NCBI GenBank assembly: GCA_951213105.1
Contig: OX578148.1
Coordinates: 142,544,043 to 142,608,042 of the forward strand
Length of the DNA: 64,000 bases
Origin: Amaurobius ferox
Taxonomy: Eukaryota > Arthropoda > Arachnida > Araneae > Amaurobiidae
Reading direction: 5' to 3'
In this document: positions 9,961-22,879 of the stretch, one piece after another
Position numbering within the stretch: position 1 is the first letter of the stretch
Layout: each line of letters begins with the position of its first letter
The notes under the pieces: generated by a model
What the model saw: the letters and a program-made list of their open reading frames with translations, nothing else
Database searches by the model: none
What the model was told of the DNA's origin: nothing
Position numbers and translations under genes: made by a program

Positions 9961-10232
9961 AATCGCATGAATTGGGTGTATGGGAGGGGGTGTGTTTCCT
10001 CAACCGGTCTCGGATTTTAATATTTGTAAACAATAGCAGATACTTGTTTTCAACTATCCAAATGCAGTAATGTCTCTTTAATAAATTAGATGCTGTTAGA
10101 AAAATATATTATTTTTTTAATTGTTGTCCCATCTCCACCCGGTGTATAGGATACACCGCCACAATTTCTATTTTTTTTTTCTTTTTTCCTATTTTTTTTC
10201 CCTTTTTTTCCTTCTTTCTCTTTTTCCTTTTT

Positions 10233-13200
10233 TTATTTTTTTATTTTAAAGTGTCCGTAGGCATAACTTGTAATGCCGTCCTCGAGTAAATATCTTTTAT
10301 CATCAATGGGTGACAAAGCCACCTTGTTCTGGCATACAGTGAATAGTTTATGATGGCTACTATCTATTCTAATCTGTTCTTCCATGGTAGATCTAACACT
10401 CAACAGGCATTGTCTATAGTCATTATGTGTAATTTTCCGTGCAACCACATGTGTAGAAACACCTTTAGCTCTTTTCTTTTCTCCAGCAGCTGATAGAATA
10501 GAGTACATTTTAGGTCTAAGTCCGATAAACTCTTGAATGGGGGTTGAATTCAGTTCATCTTTAAAATATCCAATACGCTTTTTATTGTCTTCACTGAAGA
10601 GGGGATGATCCTTGGGATAGTCAGAAAAATCATACAGCTGTTTATGCTGGTTCATATCTTCATAAATATCAGCAGTTTGGATTTCATAAGCCAATGAATC
10701 AGTATCGGTGAAGAGAAGCGAAGCTTTTTCACCATATTGACTTTTAATATGTTTATAATGAAACTCATACATCAGGAGTTTAGATAACTCTAAGATAGCA
10801 AAGCCAACATATATAGGCCGATTCATTAAAATGCAACTCTTTACACGTTCAACACCCACCAGATCTTCGCTAAAAATCCTGCTAGCTCTATAAGCTGGAG
10901 ATGCCACCACCTTCAGGGCCCGCTTTGAAGAATTCACTAGTTCAATATTCACTCGATTTCGAAGATTCTCCATCGTTTTTCCAAACACAGCGTTATTAAG
11001 CAATTTAAAAAAGTCTTTCGAAAAATTAGTCTTTGCCTTCTTTCTTTCTTCTGTGTTAAATTGGATGTATTTCTCCAACCAAGGCTTCTGATTAAATTTT
11101 AAGGCCTTGTGAATTTTCTTGAGTCTTAAACCTAATGATAGGTATAGCTGAAGGTTGCGATAGTGAACAATATAATGTTTCTTGTCACGCAGATTGGATA
11201 CCAATTTCATAGTACTAACAAAATGTCCATGATGTAACTGTTGAACCAGTCGCTCAGCATAGGGGGAGAGCATTTCTCGTTCAATCTTCACCCTTTCAGG
11301 AGCTAGAGGGTATTCATTATGATAATCATGTAAGGATTCAGGATACTCCAGATCCACTTCAAATATATATCCTTCTTGGGTATTATCCTTTAGACTCATT
11401 ATCCAGGATTCATTCAAATTTTCTGTAGATATCCATTCAAAGCTACCATAGGGCAGTGGTTGAGACATGGCCCAACCATATAGGCTATTAGCATCAAGAT
11501 AGATAATGTGCTTATCAGGCTTAGAAGAATCGTAATTTTCCAAATAACGATTATTAGCCTCGGATCTACGCTGACTTATCATACATATGCCACCGCGGAT
11601 TCCACGTTCTATAAACAGTAACATATTTTCATCTGTGAGTAGTTCTAGGGTTTGCTCAGTCATTTTCAAAGAGGCCTGCCAAGCCAGTCCAGGGGCGGTC
11701 ATCATATGAGCGGCGTCTAAATCATAGTTCTTTTTGCAAATTTTTCGAAAATTCTCAAATACATCGGCTAATAGTAGCACATCCGTTTTTACATACAGGT
11801 CGTGGTATTCTCCCAAGTTCTTTATGTTGAAGGTATCCCATACAGTTTGGGCATGCCGATAATCTTCACTCTTAATATCTTCTCCTTTAATATCATTATG
11901 AAATGCAGAAGGGGAAGGGAGTACATTTTCATCAAATTTTTGAAAGGATGTCATATAGCTATAGGGATATACTCCTTTCCTAATAAGAGCATTCTGTTGT
12001 ACTATATCAGGGAAATGTTCTCTGAGAATATGAAATTCACTCAAGTCTAAATTGGAAACTAGCTTTTCCAGGGAAGCATTCAGAAACTGTAGGCTATCAA
12101 TAAATTGTAAACAGACAAGGGGCCCCTCTTTCTTTGAAATCTTAAAAGATATGTATTTTTCCATATTAGTGGCAATCACATCAATTTTATGGTCTTGCAA
12201 TTTCCCAAAACTCAGCATAATATGATGAGAGTCATAATTTTTTAAATTATGAAACACTACAGGAATATTAATACTTTGTCTATAGTTAAGATTACAGGCA
12301 TTATGCAGAGCACCTCTATAGGCTCCAGTCACGTGATTGTGATCACGCACACAATTTGTTTTCAGTTCACGATGGCACACGTTGCAATGGGTAGCTCTTT
12401 CAAAGTCAACTTCATTCTCCTTAGTCATTCGCAGTGGTTTAACATAACGTAATTTTTCTCCAAGGTACTGTTTCTCCATTATCAAGTTGTTAAGAAAATG
12501 ATTCACAGGGTCGATACCTCGATACACAGTAGCTTGTTTCAGGCATTTTCCATCAGGTCCTATGATAACATAAGCATATCCACAAGGTTCATGAATTGCT
12601 AGTCTATGCGTGTAAGATCTAATATTCGAGGGTTTTGTAGTGTCTTCTTTAACGATCAGGACTTCAAAGTCAGCATAAATTATGAAAGGGATGGAATGCT
12701 GATACTGTTTGTTCGTGAATTGGAGATATTTCTGATCTTCCGAGGGCATTTTAATGCGCTGAGGTGCATGTTCTTTACAATATTGAGCATGATCTTGCAA
12801 AAGATCGTCTCTGCTGTAACGATGTAAACATCTATAACATATATATCGGGCTCCATTGTGCTTAGTTATATCTCCCAGCAAGCGTGACATATTCCTTATG
12901 AGAGTATAGTGTTGCTTATCTTCATCACTAATCAACAGGAGATTCACACAGTCTTCATCTTCACGTTTGGATATATGCAAAGGAAAAATATCTTCATCTT
13001 CGTATCCATATACATTTATTCGTATATTATTCAAGTTTTCAATCTGAGGAATCTTCACAACTGAGATGGGGTATCGAATATCTCCAAGTTTAATGTCATT
13101 CTCAAAACCTTTATAATGTGACACTCTTTCAGGCTTATATTCACGGGATATATAGTATTTGTGGGCCAATAGGCACCACATCAGGCATTTCTCGTCTTCA

Positions 13201-14431
13201 TTTCGAATATTGAGTAAAGCTTTCTTGGCTGCAAGTTTTGTTGGCAAGGGTATATAGCTAGAAGCTGCAATAGGCTTATACTTTGCACAGAAAACATCTA
13301 TCTTTCGCATCTTTTGTAAAGTCCATCCAGAACCGCGGCTGACAAATTCTTCGAATAACTTCAAGATTTGAGAAAAGGCTTCTTCAACATTGTTGGGAGG
13401 GGTATCATCACGAAGTTCTGTCACAACATCTGTTCTAAAATATGAGCTGGATACCTCTTGGCCATTTGCAATGTCACGAATAAATTGCACATCCGCAATA
13501 AGATACCACTTAATAGATCTGTATGCATCAAGTTCGTCTTTTAATATCTTCAATAGCTGAGGGCGAATCTCATCAAAACATAGCATAAGATCCCCCTCTA
13601 CACTTTCAGTGGGTTCCAGAGTGTGTACAGAGAATACATCTAAGCCCTTCTTCTTTGCTGCAATCTTGGGGCGTTTATTAGAAGTTGAGGCTAAAGCAGG
13701 AGCTTTTCTCTTTTTAGAACCATGTTCAATACGGTGGTGGCGCAGGGCGTCACTTTTCTTGCTGAATATAAGTTCACAATGCTTGCATTTCATACCATCC
13801 TTCAGATGAAGTATCAGATGGCGCTTCAGGTTATCTCGTCTAGTAAACTGTATGGAGCATTGAGTGCATTCAAACACTTTAACGGGAGAATGCGTATTCG
13901 TATGTCTAGCTAAGTCTTCCTTACGAACAAATGCACGTTCGCATACTTTACATCGATAATTCAAGGCATCATCGTCAGAATGAATCCTCACATGGCGCAC
14001 TAAGCTTCGTTTTGCCATGAAGCTCTTCGCACAACTAGGACACACCTGCAAAAGATAAAAAAATACAAAACTTTAGTATAAACACGCTATTCTCGGTAAC
14101 AATGTAATACATTTCTCAAGATGTATATAAAGAAATCATGAATCCATTATATTACCCCCATTAGAAATAAGAAAATTCCTGAATTAAAGAATAATCCAGA
14201 TACAAGACATTTCATGTAAGATCCCCAATACATTTCATTAAATTCATAAAAACACTCATTAAAAAAGTTGTTACGCATCATAAAAATACAAAGTTTAATA
14301 AAATGGGAGAATAAAATCACATTAAAACAAGTACTTACATGTCCAATCCTGTTCAAAGAGGGCGCATTAAGCATAGGAACATCAGTAACGGTAGGGATAG
14401 TACCTCCGATATTACTTTCTAAGGCAAACAT
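10233..14431 (-). CDS. Zinc-finger/protein-primed type B DNA polymerase, intact copy (two exons)
   Basis: Proposed exons on the minus strand: 14431-14339 (31 codons from ATG) and 14045-10233, joined in phase 0 across a GT-AG intron (14338-14046, donor GTAAGT). Unspliced, the second exon has no good ATG, since its frame opens at TTG inside the acceptor. The protein is about 1,300 residues. Four C2H2 fingers occur in exon 2 residues 1-115, then a lysine-rich NLS-like stretch, and a fifth C2H2-like finger near 395-420. DNA polymerase B motifs follow: exonuclease YADFE (~460), an endonuclease VII/HNH-like insert with CxxC, DHNHVTG and HxxCN (~555-590), ExoII NLKNYDSH, ExoIII YxxxD in YVKTD, motif A DANSLYG (~851), motif B KLLNNAVFGKT (~1018) and motif C DTDS (~1115). 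All key acids are present. It resembles Polinton pPolB. Confidence 0.87.
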
Positions 14432-15180
14432 ATTCGCAGAAGAACTTCAAACACGTCTTAACAGCACGAAACTCACAACAGAAATGATAAAATCGCTGCT
14501 TGAAGATCACCTACACCCATTCATAAAAAAATAGTTCTTGGTGTATCCATCCGCCAAGGGCATGTCAAGGTCACGTGATAGTTATATCACGGTTACCGTT
14601 AAACTTGCAACACACGAAGGTAATTATGCACACATCCGATAAAAAATAAACAATTCGTTCAACATCGCAATCGATTATATCCTTTTTAATAATCGTAATC
14701 GATATATTAAATAAATTCACATCTTAAAAAATAATAGATTTTAATAAAATAATGAAAGAAAATCCCTTTGCGAGACCCCTTAGAACCCCCAATCCTTAAA
14801 CAATACAACAACGCGCTACTCCCTTACAAGCATAAAACCCCCGAATAACATATACTCCTCTCTCCCCCTCCCTCCCCGAGACACCAACACTCACTTCACC
14901 ACACGTTAAACGTAACCCATAGCAACCGGAATCCATAATAAAACATTCACCTTCACCCCCAACGTACATCCAAATACACAGTCATTCGACGTTAAACCCG
15001 TAATTTTTACGGCAAAACGCACTTTACAGGGATTCATAGAACAAAAAATCCTAAAAAATCATAAAAAATCAACAAATTCACCCAGAAACTAGCTAAAACC
15101 CTCAAATTACTTATAATTATCAACTACATATGCTATATAACCATTTATAACTTTAAAAAGGTGAGTATGCTAGTAGTAAG

Positions 15181-15839
15181 AATAGGGGTGTTCGCCAGAA
15201 TGCGGTTAGAGCAATGCCGCCTAAAAATAGTTTCTGGAAAGAAAAAATAAATATTTTTTGGTATTTCCAGAAAGTATCCTCTATGTCATATTTTTGTAAA
15301 ATTAAAAAAAGTTTTTAAAAAATTTTAAAAACTCAATTTTTTATTAATTTTCACAAAATTCCTAATTTCCCCATTAGTATCCCTTTAGGCCGCTAGGGGA
15401 CGCTGATGGTTCCATACCTTCTTCGTCGCAGAGGCGGAGGTGTTGCCACCTCGAAAAAAGTTTATCTCCCACAGGTGTTGCTATGGCAACCCAAACAAAA
15501 AAATATTTCTAAGTTCTATCCCCGATAGTTCCGCTTTTCGCCGCTAGGAGGCGCTGATGGTTTCATACCTCTTTCGTCGCAGAGGCGGAGGTGTTGCCAC
15601 CTCGAAAAAAGTTTATCCCATACTTAGAAAAATCTCATTCCAAAAATTTATTTCCCCCTCAACCCCTCGTACAAGACTACGACATCGTTGCCACCCGACA
15701 AAAAAAGTTTCTCCAAAATTTTTACCCCCACCTTTTTTTCATTTTCCCCCTTTTACACCCCCGTCCAGGATTACGGAATTCAAGATGGCGGCCCTACCTC
15801 ATACCTCGCATACCTCCTTCGTTGCAGAACTCTCCTTTT
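15181..15839. other. Unique centre of the palindrome
   Basis: About 660 bp that is not mirrored. It contains a direct repeat about 155 bp apart (about 15390-15465 and 15546-15620) with GCTGATGGTT, GTCGCAGAGGCGGAGGTG and TTGCCACCTCGAAAAAAG. A short inverted pair TTTCTGGAAA/TTTCCAGAAA lies near 15231-15272. Two overlapping open frames (15557-15875) have low-complexity, proline-rich translations with no recognisable domain, so I do not call a gene. The two polymerase genes diverge from here, so promoters probably lie on either side. Confidence 0.75.
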
Positions 15840-16157
15840 CTTACTACTAGCATACTCACCTTTTTAAAGTTATAAATGGTTATATAGCATATGTAGATGA
15901 TAATTATAAGTAATTTGAGGGTTTTAGCTAGTTTCTGGGTGAATTTGTTGATTTTTTAGGATTTTTTGTTCTATGAATCCCTGTAAAGTGCGTTTTGCCG
16001 TAAAAATTACGGGTTTAACGTCGAATGACTGTGTATTTGGATGTACGTTGGGGGTGAAGGTGAATGTTTTATTATGGATTCCGGTTGCTATGGGTTACGT
16101 TTAACGTGTGGTGAAGTGAGTGTTGGTGTCTCGGGGAGGGAGGGGGAGAGAGGAGTA

Positions 16158-17458
16158 CTGTCCTACCGCCACGAGAAAGTCTCTGAACAGGGTTGCCGCA
16201 AGTAGACGAGTCGGAGAAAGGTTTAAAATCGACTGCAACATTTGGCAAATCAAGCGCACTTCGTTAAGCGGAGAATCCGTTTCGTTTATCATGATGTACT
16301 AAAAGAAAATAGTAGATGTTTTTTATCCGACAGTTAAACAAAATTTTTCGTATTAAATGACATTAAATTATAAATTAACTTAAAAATTCCTCGTCATCTA
16401 TACTCAGAAAATAATTTGTTATTATAGGCGACAGCGGCTACGGGAAGCCGTCAATCTATTAGAACAAAGTAGTTTTAGATATTTTCTTTTAGGTTCGGGC
16501 GATTTTGGGAGAGAAAAGCTTACAATTTAAAACTAGAATTTATATCATTTTGTTTAAAACTAAATTTCGAATTAAATGAAAATTATTACAGTTTTCAATC
16601 AGCAAGTTACACAATTATTAGCCAGCAAAAAGGAAAAAATAAATGATAAATAAGCAAAATTATGACTTATTCATTATATTATTCATTCAATATATTCATT
16701 CTTTTCATATTTTTCAATCAATTATAAAATATTTATTCACATTCATTGGAATAACTATTATCTACTATGTCCGAATCACTTAAAATGTTTTTACTTGAAG
16801 AAGAGTCTGAATCGCTATCCGACAGATTTCTCACTAATTTCTTCACAATATCTTCTATCGGTCCATCTTTCTTCCAATAAATATTCTCTATTTTTTCAAT
16901 GTGTTCACAGTGTTTTTTCCATTCATTTTGTGTTACTTTTAAAATAGTTTCTTTAAGCAATAATTGTAAATTGTTCATATAGATAAAATACTTATCTCAG
17001 TGTCATTAAGCGATTTCCCCTCACGTTTTATCTTTTTAACTGATGACGCTGAAACCTCTATCGCTTCCGCAGTTCTCTTCATTGCATTTGAAATTGGTAT
17101 TTTTAGAGAATTTGCGGTTTTTCTTCTTCCAAAAATGCCGTAAGATTGTGGACTATTGCCTATGCTTGCGAATGCAAAGTTTTTCCACTTTTAAATGTAG
17201 TCATTTTTCAACTAGACAAAATCCACAAAGTGTTCAACACAGTACAAGTTACTTCACAGCTTTAAAAATCACAAAATGCGAGCGCCTAGTATTGACCCCA
17301 GTGCAAAGCGAAATGCGGCGACTTTCGTCGGTTCTATCTGCGCCAAATCGAAAAAAGCGCTTTCCGTCACACCTAAAATGCAGTGGAATAACCTGTTTCC
17401 ATAGCGACCTCCACCAAAACGTCTGCTGTCTGGGGACTTTCTCGTGGCGGTAGGGCAG
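16158..17458 (-). mobile_element. Tc1/mariner-type deletion derivative in the right arm only
   Basis: 1,301 bp flanked by TA on both sides. Terminal inverted repeats are about 24 bp (CTGTCCTACCGCCACGAGAA... against CTGCCC..., one mismatch). The left arm has the empty site, a single TA at 14853-14854, so the insertion happened after the two arms existed. Internal coding remains are only the two ends of a transposase. Confidence 0.88.
16733..17110 (-). pseudogene. Internally deleted DDE transposase (HTH start plus acidic tail)
   Basis: On the minus strand, about 17100-17000 encodes a helix-turn-helix-like stretch (RTAEAIEVSASSVKKIKREG). The 16978-16733 frame then encodes 81 residues with VTQNEWKKHCEHIEKIE and a serine/aspartate-rich tail. 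This pattern matches my recollection of the N-terminal HTH and the C-terminal end of an arthropod Tc1/mariner-like DDE family that ends in an acidic Ser-Asp tail. The catalytic core between them is missing, so it is non-autonomous. Family naming is from memory and moderately sure. Confidence 0.55.
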
Positions 17459-17881
17459 TATATGTTATTCGGGGGTTTTATGCTTGTAAGGGAGTAGCGC
17501 GTTGTTGTATTGTTTAAGGATTGGGGGTTCTAAGGGGTCTCGCAAAGGGATTTTCTTTCATTATTTTATTAAAATCTATTATTTTTTAAGATGTGAATTT
17601 ATTTAATATATCGATTACGATTATTAAAAAGGATATAATCGATTGCGATGTTGAACGAATTGTTTATTTTTTATCGGATGTGTGCATAATTACCTTCGTG
17701 TGTTGCAAGTTTAACGGTAACCGTGATATAACTATCACGTGACCTTGACATGCCCTTGGCGGATGGATACACCAAGAACTATTTTTTTATGAATGGGTGT
17801 AGGTGATCTTCAAGCAGCGATTTTATCATTTCTGTTGTGAGTTTCGTGCTGTTAAGACGTGTTTGAAGTTCTTCTGCGAAT

Positions 17882-20800
17882 ATGTTTGCCTTAGAAAGTA
17901 ATATCGGAGGTACTATCCCTACCGTTACTGATGTTCCTATGCTTAATGCGCCCTCTTTGAACAGGATTGGACATGTAAGTACTTGTTTTAATGTGATTTT
18001 ATTCTCCCATTTTATTAAACTTTGTATTTTTATGATGCGTAACAACTTTTTTAATGAGTGTTTTTATGAATTTAATGAAATGTATTGGGGATCTTACATG
18101 AAATGTCTTGTATCTGGATTATTCTTTAATTCAGGAATTTTCTTATTTCTAATGGGGGTAATATAATGGATTCATGATTTCTTTATATACATCTTGAGAA
18201 ATGTATTACATTGTTACCGAGAATAGCGTGTTTATACTAAAGTTTTGTATTTTTTTATCTTTTGCAGGTGTGTCCTAGTTGTGCGAAGAGCTTCATGGCA
18301 AAACGAAGCTTAGTGCGCCATGTGAGGATTCATTCTGACGATGATGCCTTGAATTATCGATGTAAAGTATGCGAACGTGCATTTGTTCGTAAGGAAGACT
18401 TAGCTAGACATACGAATACGCATTCTCCCGTTAAAGTGTTTGAATGCACTCAATGCTCCATACAGTTTACTAGACGAGATAACCTGAAGCGCCATCTGAT
18501 ACTTCATCTGAAGGATGGTATGAAATGCAAGCATTGTGAACTTATATTCAGCAAGAAAAGTGACGCCCTGCGCCACCACCGTATTGAACATGGTTCTAAA
18601 AAGAGAAAAGCTCCTGCTTTAGCCTCAACTTCTAATAAACGCCCCAAGATTGCAGCAAAGAAGAAGGGCTTAGATGTATTCTCTGTACACACTCTGGAAC
18701 CCACTGAAAGTGTAGAGGGGGATCTTATGCTATGTTTTGATGAGATTCGCCCTCAGCTATTGAAGATATTAAAAGACGAACTTGATGCATACAGATCTAT
18801 TAAGTGGTATCTTATTGCGGATGTGCAATTTATTCGTGACATTGCAAATGGCCAAGAGGTATCCAGCTCATATTTTAGAACAGATGTTGTGACAGAACTT
18901 CGTGATGATACCCCTCCCAACAATGTTGAAGAAGCCTTTTCTCAAATCTTGAAGTTATTCGAAGAATTTGTCAGCCGCGGTTCTGGATGGACTTTACAAA
19001 AGATGCGAAAGATAGATGTTTTCTGTGCAAAGTATAAGCCTATTGCAGCTTCTAGCTATATACCCTTGCCAACAAAACTTGCAGCCAAGAAAGCTTTACT
19101 CAATATTCGAAATGAAGACGAGAAATGCCTGATGTGGTGCCTATTGGCCCACAAATACTATATATCCCGTGAATATAAGCCTGAAAGAGTGTCACATTAT
19201 AAAGGTTTTGAGAATGACATTAAACTTGGAGATATTCGATACCCCATCTCAGTTGTGAAGATTCCTCAGATTGAAAACTTGAATAATATACGAATAAATG
19301 TATATGGATACGAAGATGAAGATATTTTTCCTTTGCATATATCCAAACGTGAAGATGAAGACTGTGTGAATCTCCTGTTGATTAGTGATGAAGATAAGCA
19401 ACACTATACTCTCATAAGGAATATGTCACGCTTGCTGGGAGATATAACTAAGCACAATGGAGCCCGATATATATGTTATAGATGTTTACATCGTTACAGC
19501 AGAGACGATCTTTTGCAAGATCATGCTCAATATTGTAAAGAACATGCACCTCAGCGCATTAAAATGCCCTCGGAAGATCAGAAATATCTCCAATTCACGA
19601 ACAAACAGTATCAGCATTCCATCCCTTTCATAATTTATGCTGACTTTGAAGTCCTGATCGTTAAAGAAGACACTACAAAACCCTCGAATATTAGATCTTA
19701 CACGCATAGACTAGCAATTCATGAACCTTGTGGATATGCTTATGTTATCATAGGACCTGATGGAAAATGCCTGAAACAAGCTACTGTGTATCGAGGTATC
19801 GACCCTGTGAATCATTTTCTTAACAACTTGATAATGGAGAAACAGTACCTTGGAGAAAAATTACGTTATGTTAAACCACTGCGAATGACTAAGGAGAATG
19901 AAGTTGACTTTGAAAGAGCTACCCATTGCAACGTGTGCCATCGTGAACTGAAAACAAATTGTGTGCGTGATCACAATCACGTGACTGGAGCCTATAGAGG
20001 TGCTCTGCATAATGCCTGTAATCTTAACTATAGACAAAGTATTAATATTCCTGTAGTGTTTCATAATTTAAAAAATTATGACTCTCATCATATTATGCTG
20101 AGTTTTGGGAAATTGCAAGACCATAAAATTGATGTGATTGCCACTAATATGGAAAAATACATATCTTTTAAGATTTCAAAGAAAGAGGGGCCCCTTGTCT
20201 GTTTACAATTTATTGATAGCCTACAGTTTCTGAATGCTTCCCTGGAAAAGCTAGTTTCCAATTTAGACTTGAGTGAATTTCATATTCTCAGAGAACATTT
20301 CCCTGATATAGTACAACAGAATGCTCTTATTAGGAAAGGAGTATATCCCTATAGCTATATGACATCCTTTCAAAAATTTGATGAAAATGTACTCCCTTCC
20401 CCTTCTGCATTTCATAATGATATTAAAGGAGAAGATATTAAGAGTGAAGATTATCGGCATGCCCAAACTGTATGGGATACCTTCAACATAAAGAACTTGG
20501 GAGAATACCACGACCTGTATGTAAAAACGGATGTGCTACTATTAGCCGATGTATTTGAGAATTTTCGAAAAATTTGCAAAAAGAACTATGATTTAGACGC
20601 CGCTCATATGATGACCGCCCCTGGACTGGCTTGGCAGGCCTCTTTGAAAATGACTGAGCAAACCCTAGAACTACTCACAGATGAAAATATGTTACTGTTT
20701 ATAGAACGTGGAATCCGCGGTGGCATATGTATGATAAGTCAGCGTAGATCCGAGGCTAATAATCGTTATTTGGAAAATTACGATTCTTCTAAGCCTGATA

Positions 20801-22080
20801 AGCACATTATCTATCTTGATGCTAATAGCCTATATGGTTGGGCCATGTCTCAACCACTGCCCTATGGTAGCTTTGAATGGATATCTACAGAAAATTTGAA
20901 TGAATCCTGGATAATGAGTCTAAAGGATAATACCCAAGAAGGATATATATTTGAAGTGGATCTGGAGTATCCTGAATCCTTACATGATTATCATAATGAA
21001 TACCCTCTAGCTCCTGAAAGGGTGAAGATTGAACGAGAAATGCTCTCCCCCTATGCTGAGCGACTGGTTCAACAGTTACATCATGGACATTTTGTTAGTA
21101 CTATGAAATTGGTATCCAATCTGCGTGACAAGAAACATTATATTGTTCACTATCGCAACCTTCAGCTATACCTATCATTAGGTTTAAGACTCAAGAAAAT
21201 TCACAAGGCCTTAAAATTTAATCAGAAGCCTTGGTTGGAGAAATACATCCAATTTAACACAGAAGAAAGAAAGAAGGCAAAGACTAATTTTTCGAAAGAC
21301 TTTTTTAAATTGCTTAATAACGCTGTGTTTGGAAAAACGATGGAGAATCTTCGAAATCGAGTGAATATTGAACTAGTGAATTCTTCAAAGCGGGCCCTGA
21401 AGGTGGTGGCATCTCCAGCTTATAGAGCTAGCAGGATTTTTAGCGAAGATCTGGTGGGTGTTGAACGTGTAAAGAGTTGCATTTTAATGAATCGGCCTAT
21501 ATATGTTGGCTTTGCTATCTTAGAGTTATCTAAACTCCTGATGTATGAGTTTCATTATAAACATATTAAAAGTCAATAAGGTGAAAAAGCTTCGCTTCTC
21601 TTCACCGATACTGATTCATTGGCTTATGAAATCCAAACTGCTGATATTTATGAAGATATGAACCAGCATAAACAGCTGTATGATTTTTCTGACTATCCCA
21701 AGGATCATCCCCTCTTCAGTGAAGACAATAAAAAGCGTATTGGATATTTTAAAGATGAACTGAATTTAACCCCCATTCAAGAGTTTATCGGACTTAGACC
21801 TAAAATGTACTCTATTCTATCAGCTGCTGGAGAAAAGAAAAGAGCTAAAGGTGTTTCTACACATGTGGTTGCACGGAAAATTACACATAATGACTATAGA
21901 CAATGCCTGTTGAGTGTTAGATCTACCATGGAAGAACAGATTAGAATAGATAGTAGCCATCATAAACTATTCACTGTATGCCAGAACAAGGTGGCTTTGT
22001 CACCCATTGATGATAAAAGATATTTACTCGAGGACGGCATTACAAGTTATGCCTACGGACACTTTAAAATAAAAAAATAA
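17882..22080 (+). pseudogene. Zinc-finger/protein-primed DNA polymerase, nonsense-mutated copy
   Basis: Mirror copy of the 14431-10233 gene. Exon 1 is 17882-17974 and exon 2 is 18268-22080, with the same GT-AG intron. Codon TAT of the left copy is TAA here (21577-21579), about nine codons before the catalytic DTDS. A truncated product would keep the zinc fingers, exonuclease, HNH-like insert and motifs A and B but lose motif C, so it should not polymerise. Downstream of the stop one further residue differs (Ser to Leu near 21766). Otherwise the translations are the same. Read-through, or a regulatory role of the truncated zinc-finger protein, is possible but unsupported. Confidence 0.87.
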
Positions 22081-22389
22081 AAAAAGGAAAAAGAGAAAGA
22101 AGGAAAAAAAGGGAAAAAAAATAGGAAAAAAGAAAAAAAAAAATAGAAATTGTGGCGGTGTATCCTACACACCGGGTGGAGGTGGGACCACAATTAAAAA
22201 AATAATATATTTTTCTAACAGCATCTAATTTATTAAAGAGACATTACTGCATTTGGATAGTTGAAAACAAGTATCTGCTATTGTTTACAAATATTAAAAT
22301 CCGAGACCGGTTGAGGAAACACACCCCCTCCCATACACCCAATTCATGCGATTCTGCTACTTTGAAAACTCGCTTTTTTATCACATTTT

Positions 22390-22843
22390 TGTAAAAAACA
22401 CACATTTTTGTTGTTTTTTTATGTTTTTGCAACATTTTGTGCAAAAAGTTAATTTTTCCCATTACCACATTTTTAGTACCATTTTTGTAAAAACGCACAT
22501 TTTTTTGTAAAAAAATTACAAAGGTGCGAAAACCCATGTTAATTCCCATAGAGAAATTGGAATTTTGAAGAAAATCGCAAAAATGTTAATTTTGCCCATT
22601 ACCACATTTTTTGTTACTTTTTTACGTTTTTGAGACATTTTGTACAAAAAGTTAATTTTTCCCATTACCACATTTTTTGAAAAAAAATTACAAAAGTGTG
22701 AAAACCCATGTTAATTCCCATAGAGAAATTAACATTTTCAAAAAAAAGACGCAAAATGTTAATTTTGCCCATTACCACATTTTTTGTTACTTTTTTACGG
22801 TTTTGGAACATTTTAACAAAATGTTAATTTTTCCCATTACCAC

Positions 22844-22877
<34 letters not shown>
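22390..22877 (-). repeat. Subterminal degenerate tandem repeats of the right arm
   Basis: Mirror of 9441-9960, with units built on CCCATTACCACATTTTT and CCCATGTTAATTCCCATAG, ending in a run of about 30 A (22848-22877). Confidence 0.75.

Positions 22878-22879
<2 letters not shown>

Larger units (their letters stand above)
9180..15180 (+). repeat. Left inverted-repeat arm (~6.0 kb)
   Basis: Reverse complement of 15840-23131 minus the 1.3-kb insertion. In the gene region paired coordinates sum to 32,313; inside the insertion they sum to about 31,020. Differences seen: the codons noted under the right gene, homopolymer length changes, a small CTTTTT-type length difference near 9390, and isolated substitutions near 9251, 9367, 9895 and 10140. 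The arm ends at GTAGTAAG (15180), where the unique centre starts. Confidence 0.9.

Noticed and set aside
10233..14051. Polymerase frame starting at 14051 as an unspliced gene
   Set aside because: The first codon there is TTG inside a splice acceptor (TTTTGCAG). A better start is the ATG at 14431 joined by a GT-AG intron.
14147..14431. Separate 94-residue gene
   Set aside because: Its first 31 codons are the proposed first exon; the rest reads through the intron.
15557..15875. Gene in the centre of the palindrome
   Set aside because: Two overlapping low-complexity frames, no domain, and partial overlap with repeats.
17043..17453. 136-codon plus-strand frame in the inserted transposon
   Set aside because: It opposes the strand of the transposase remnant and matches no domain.
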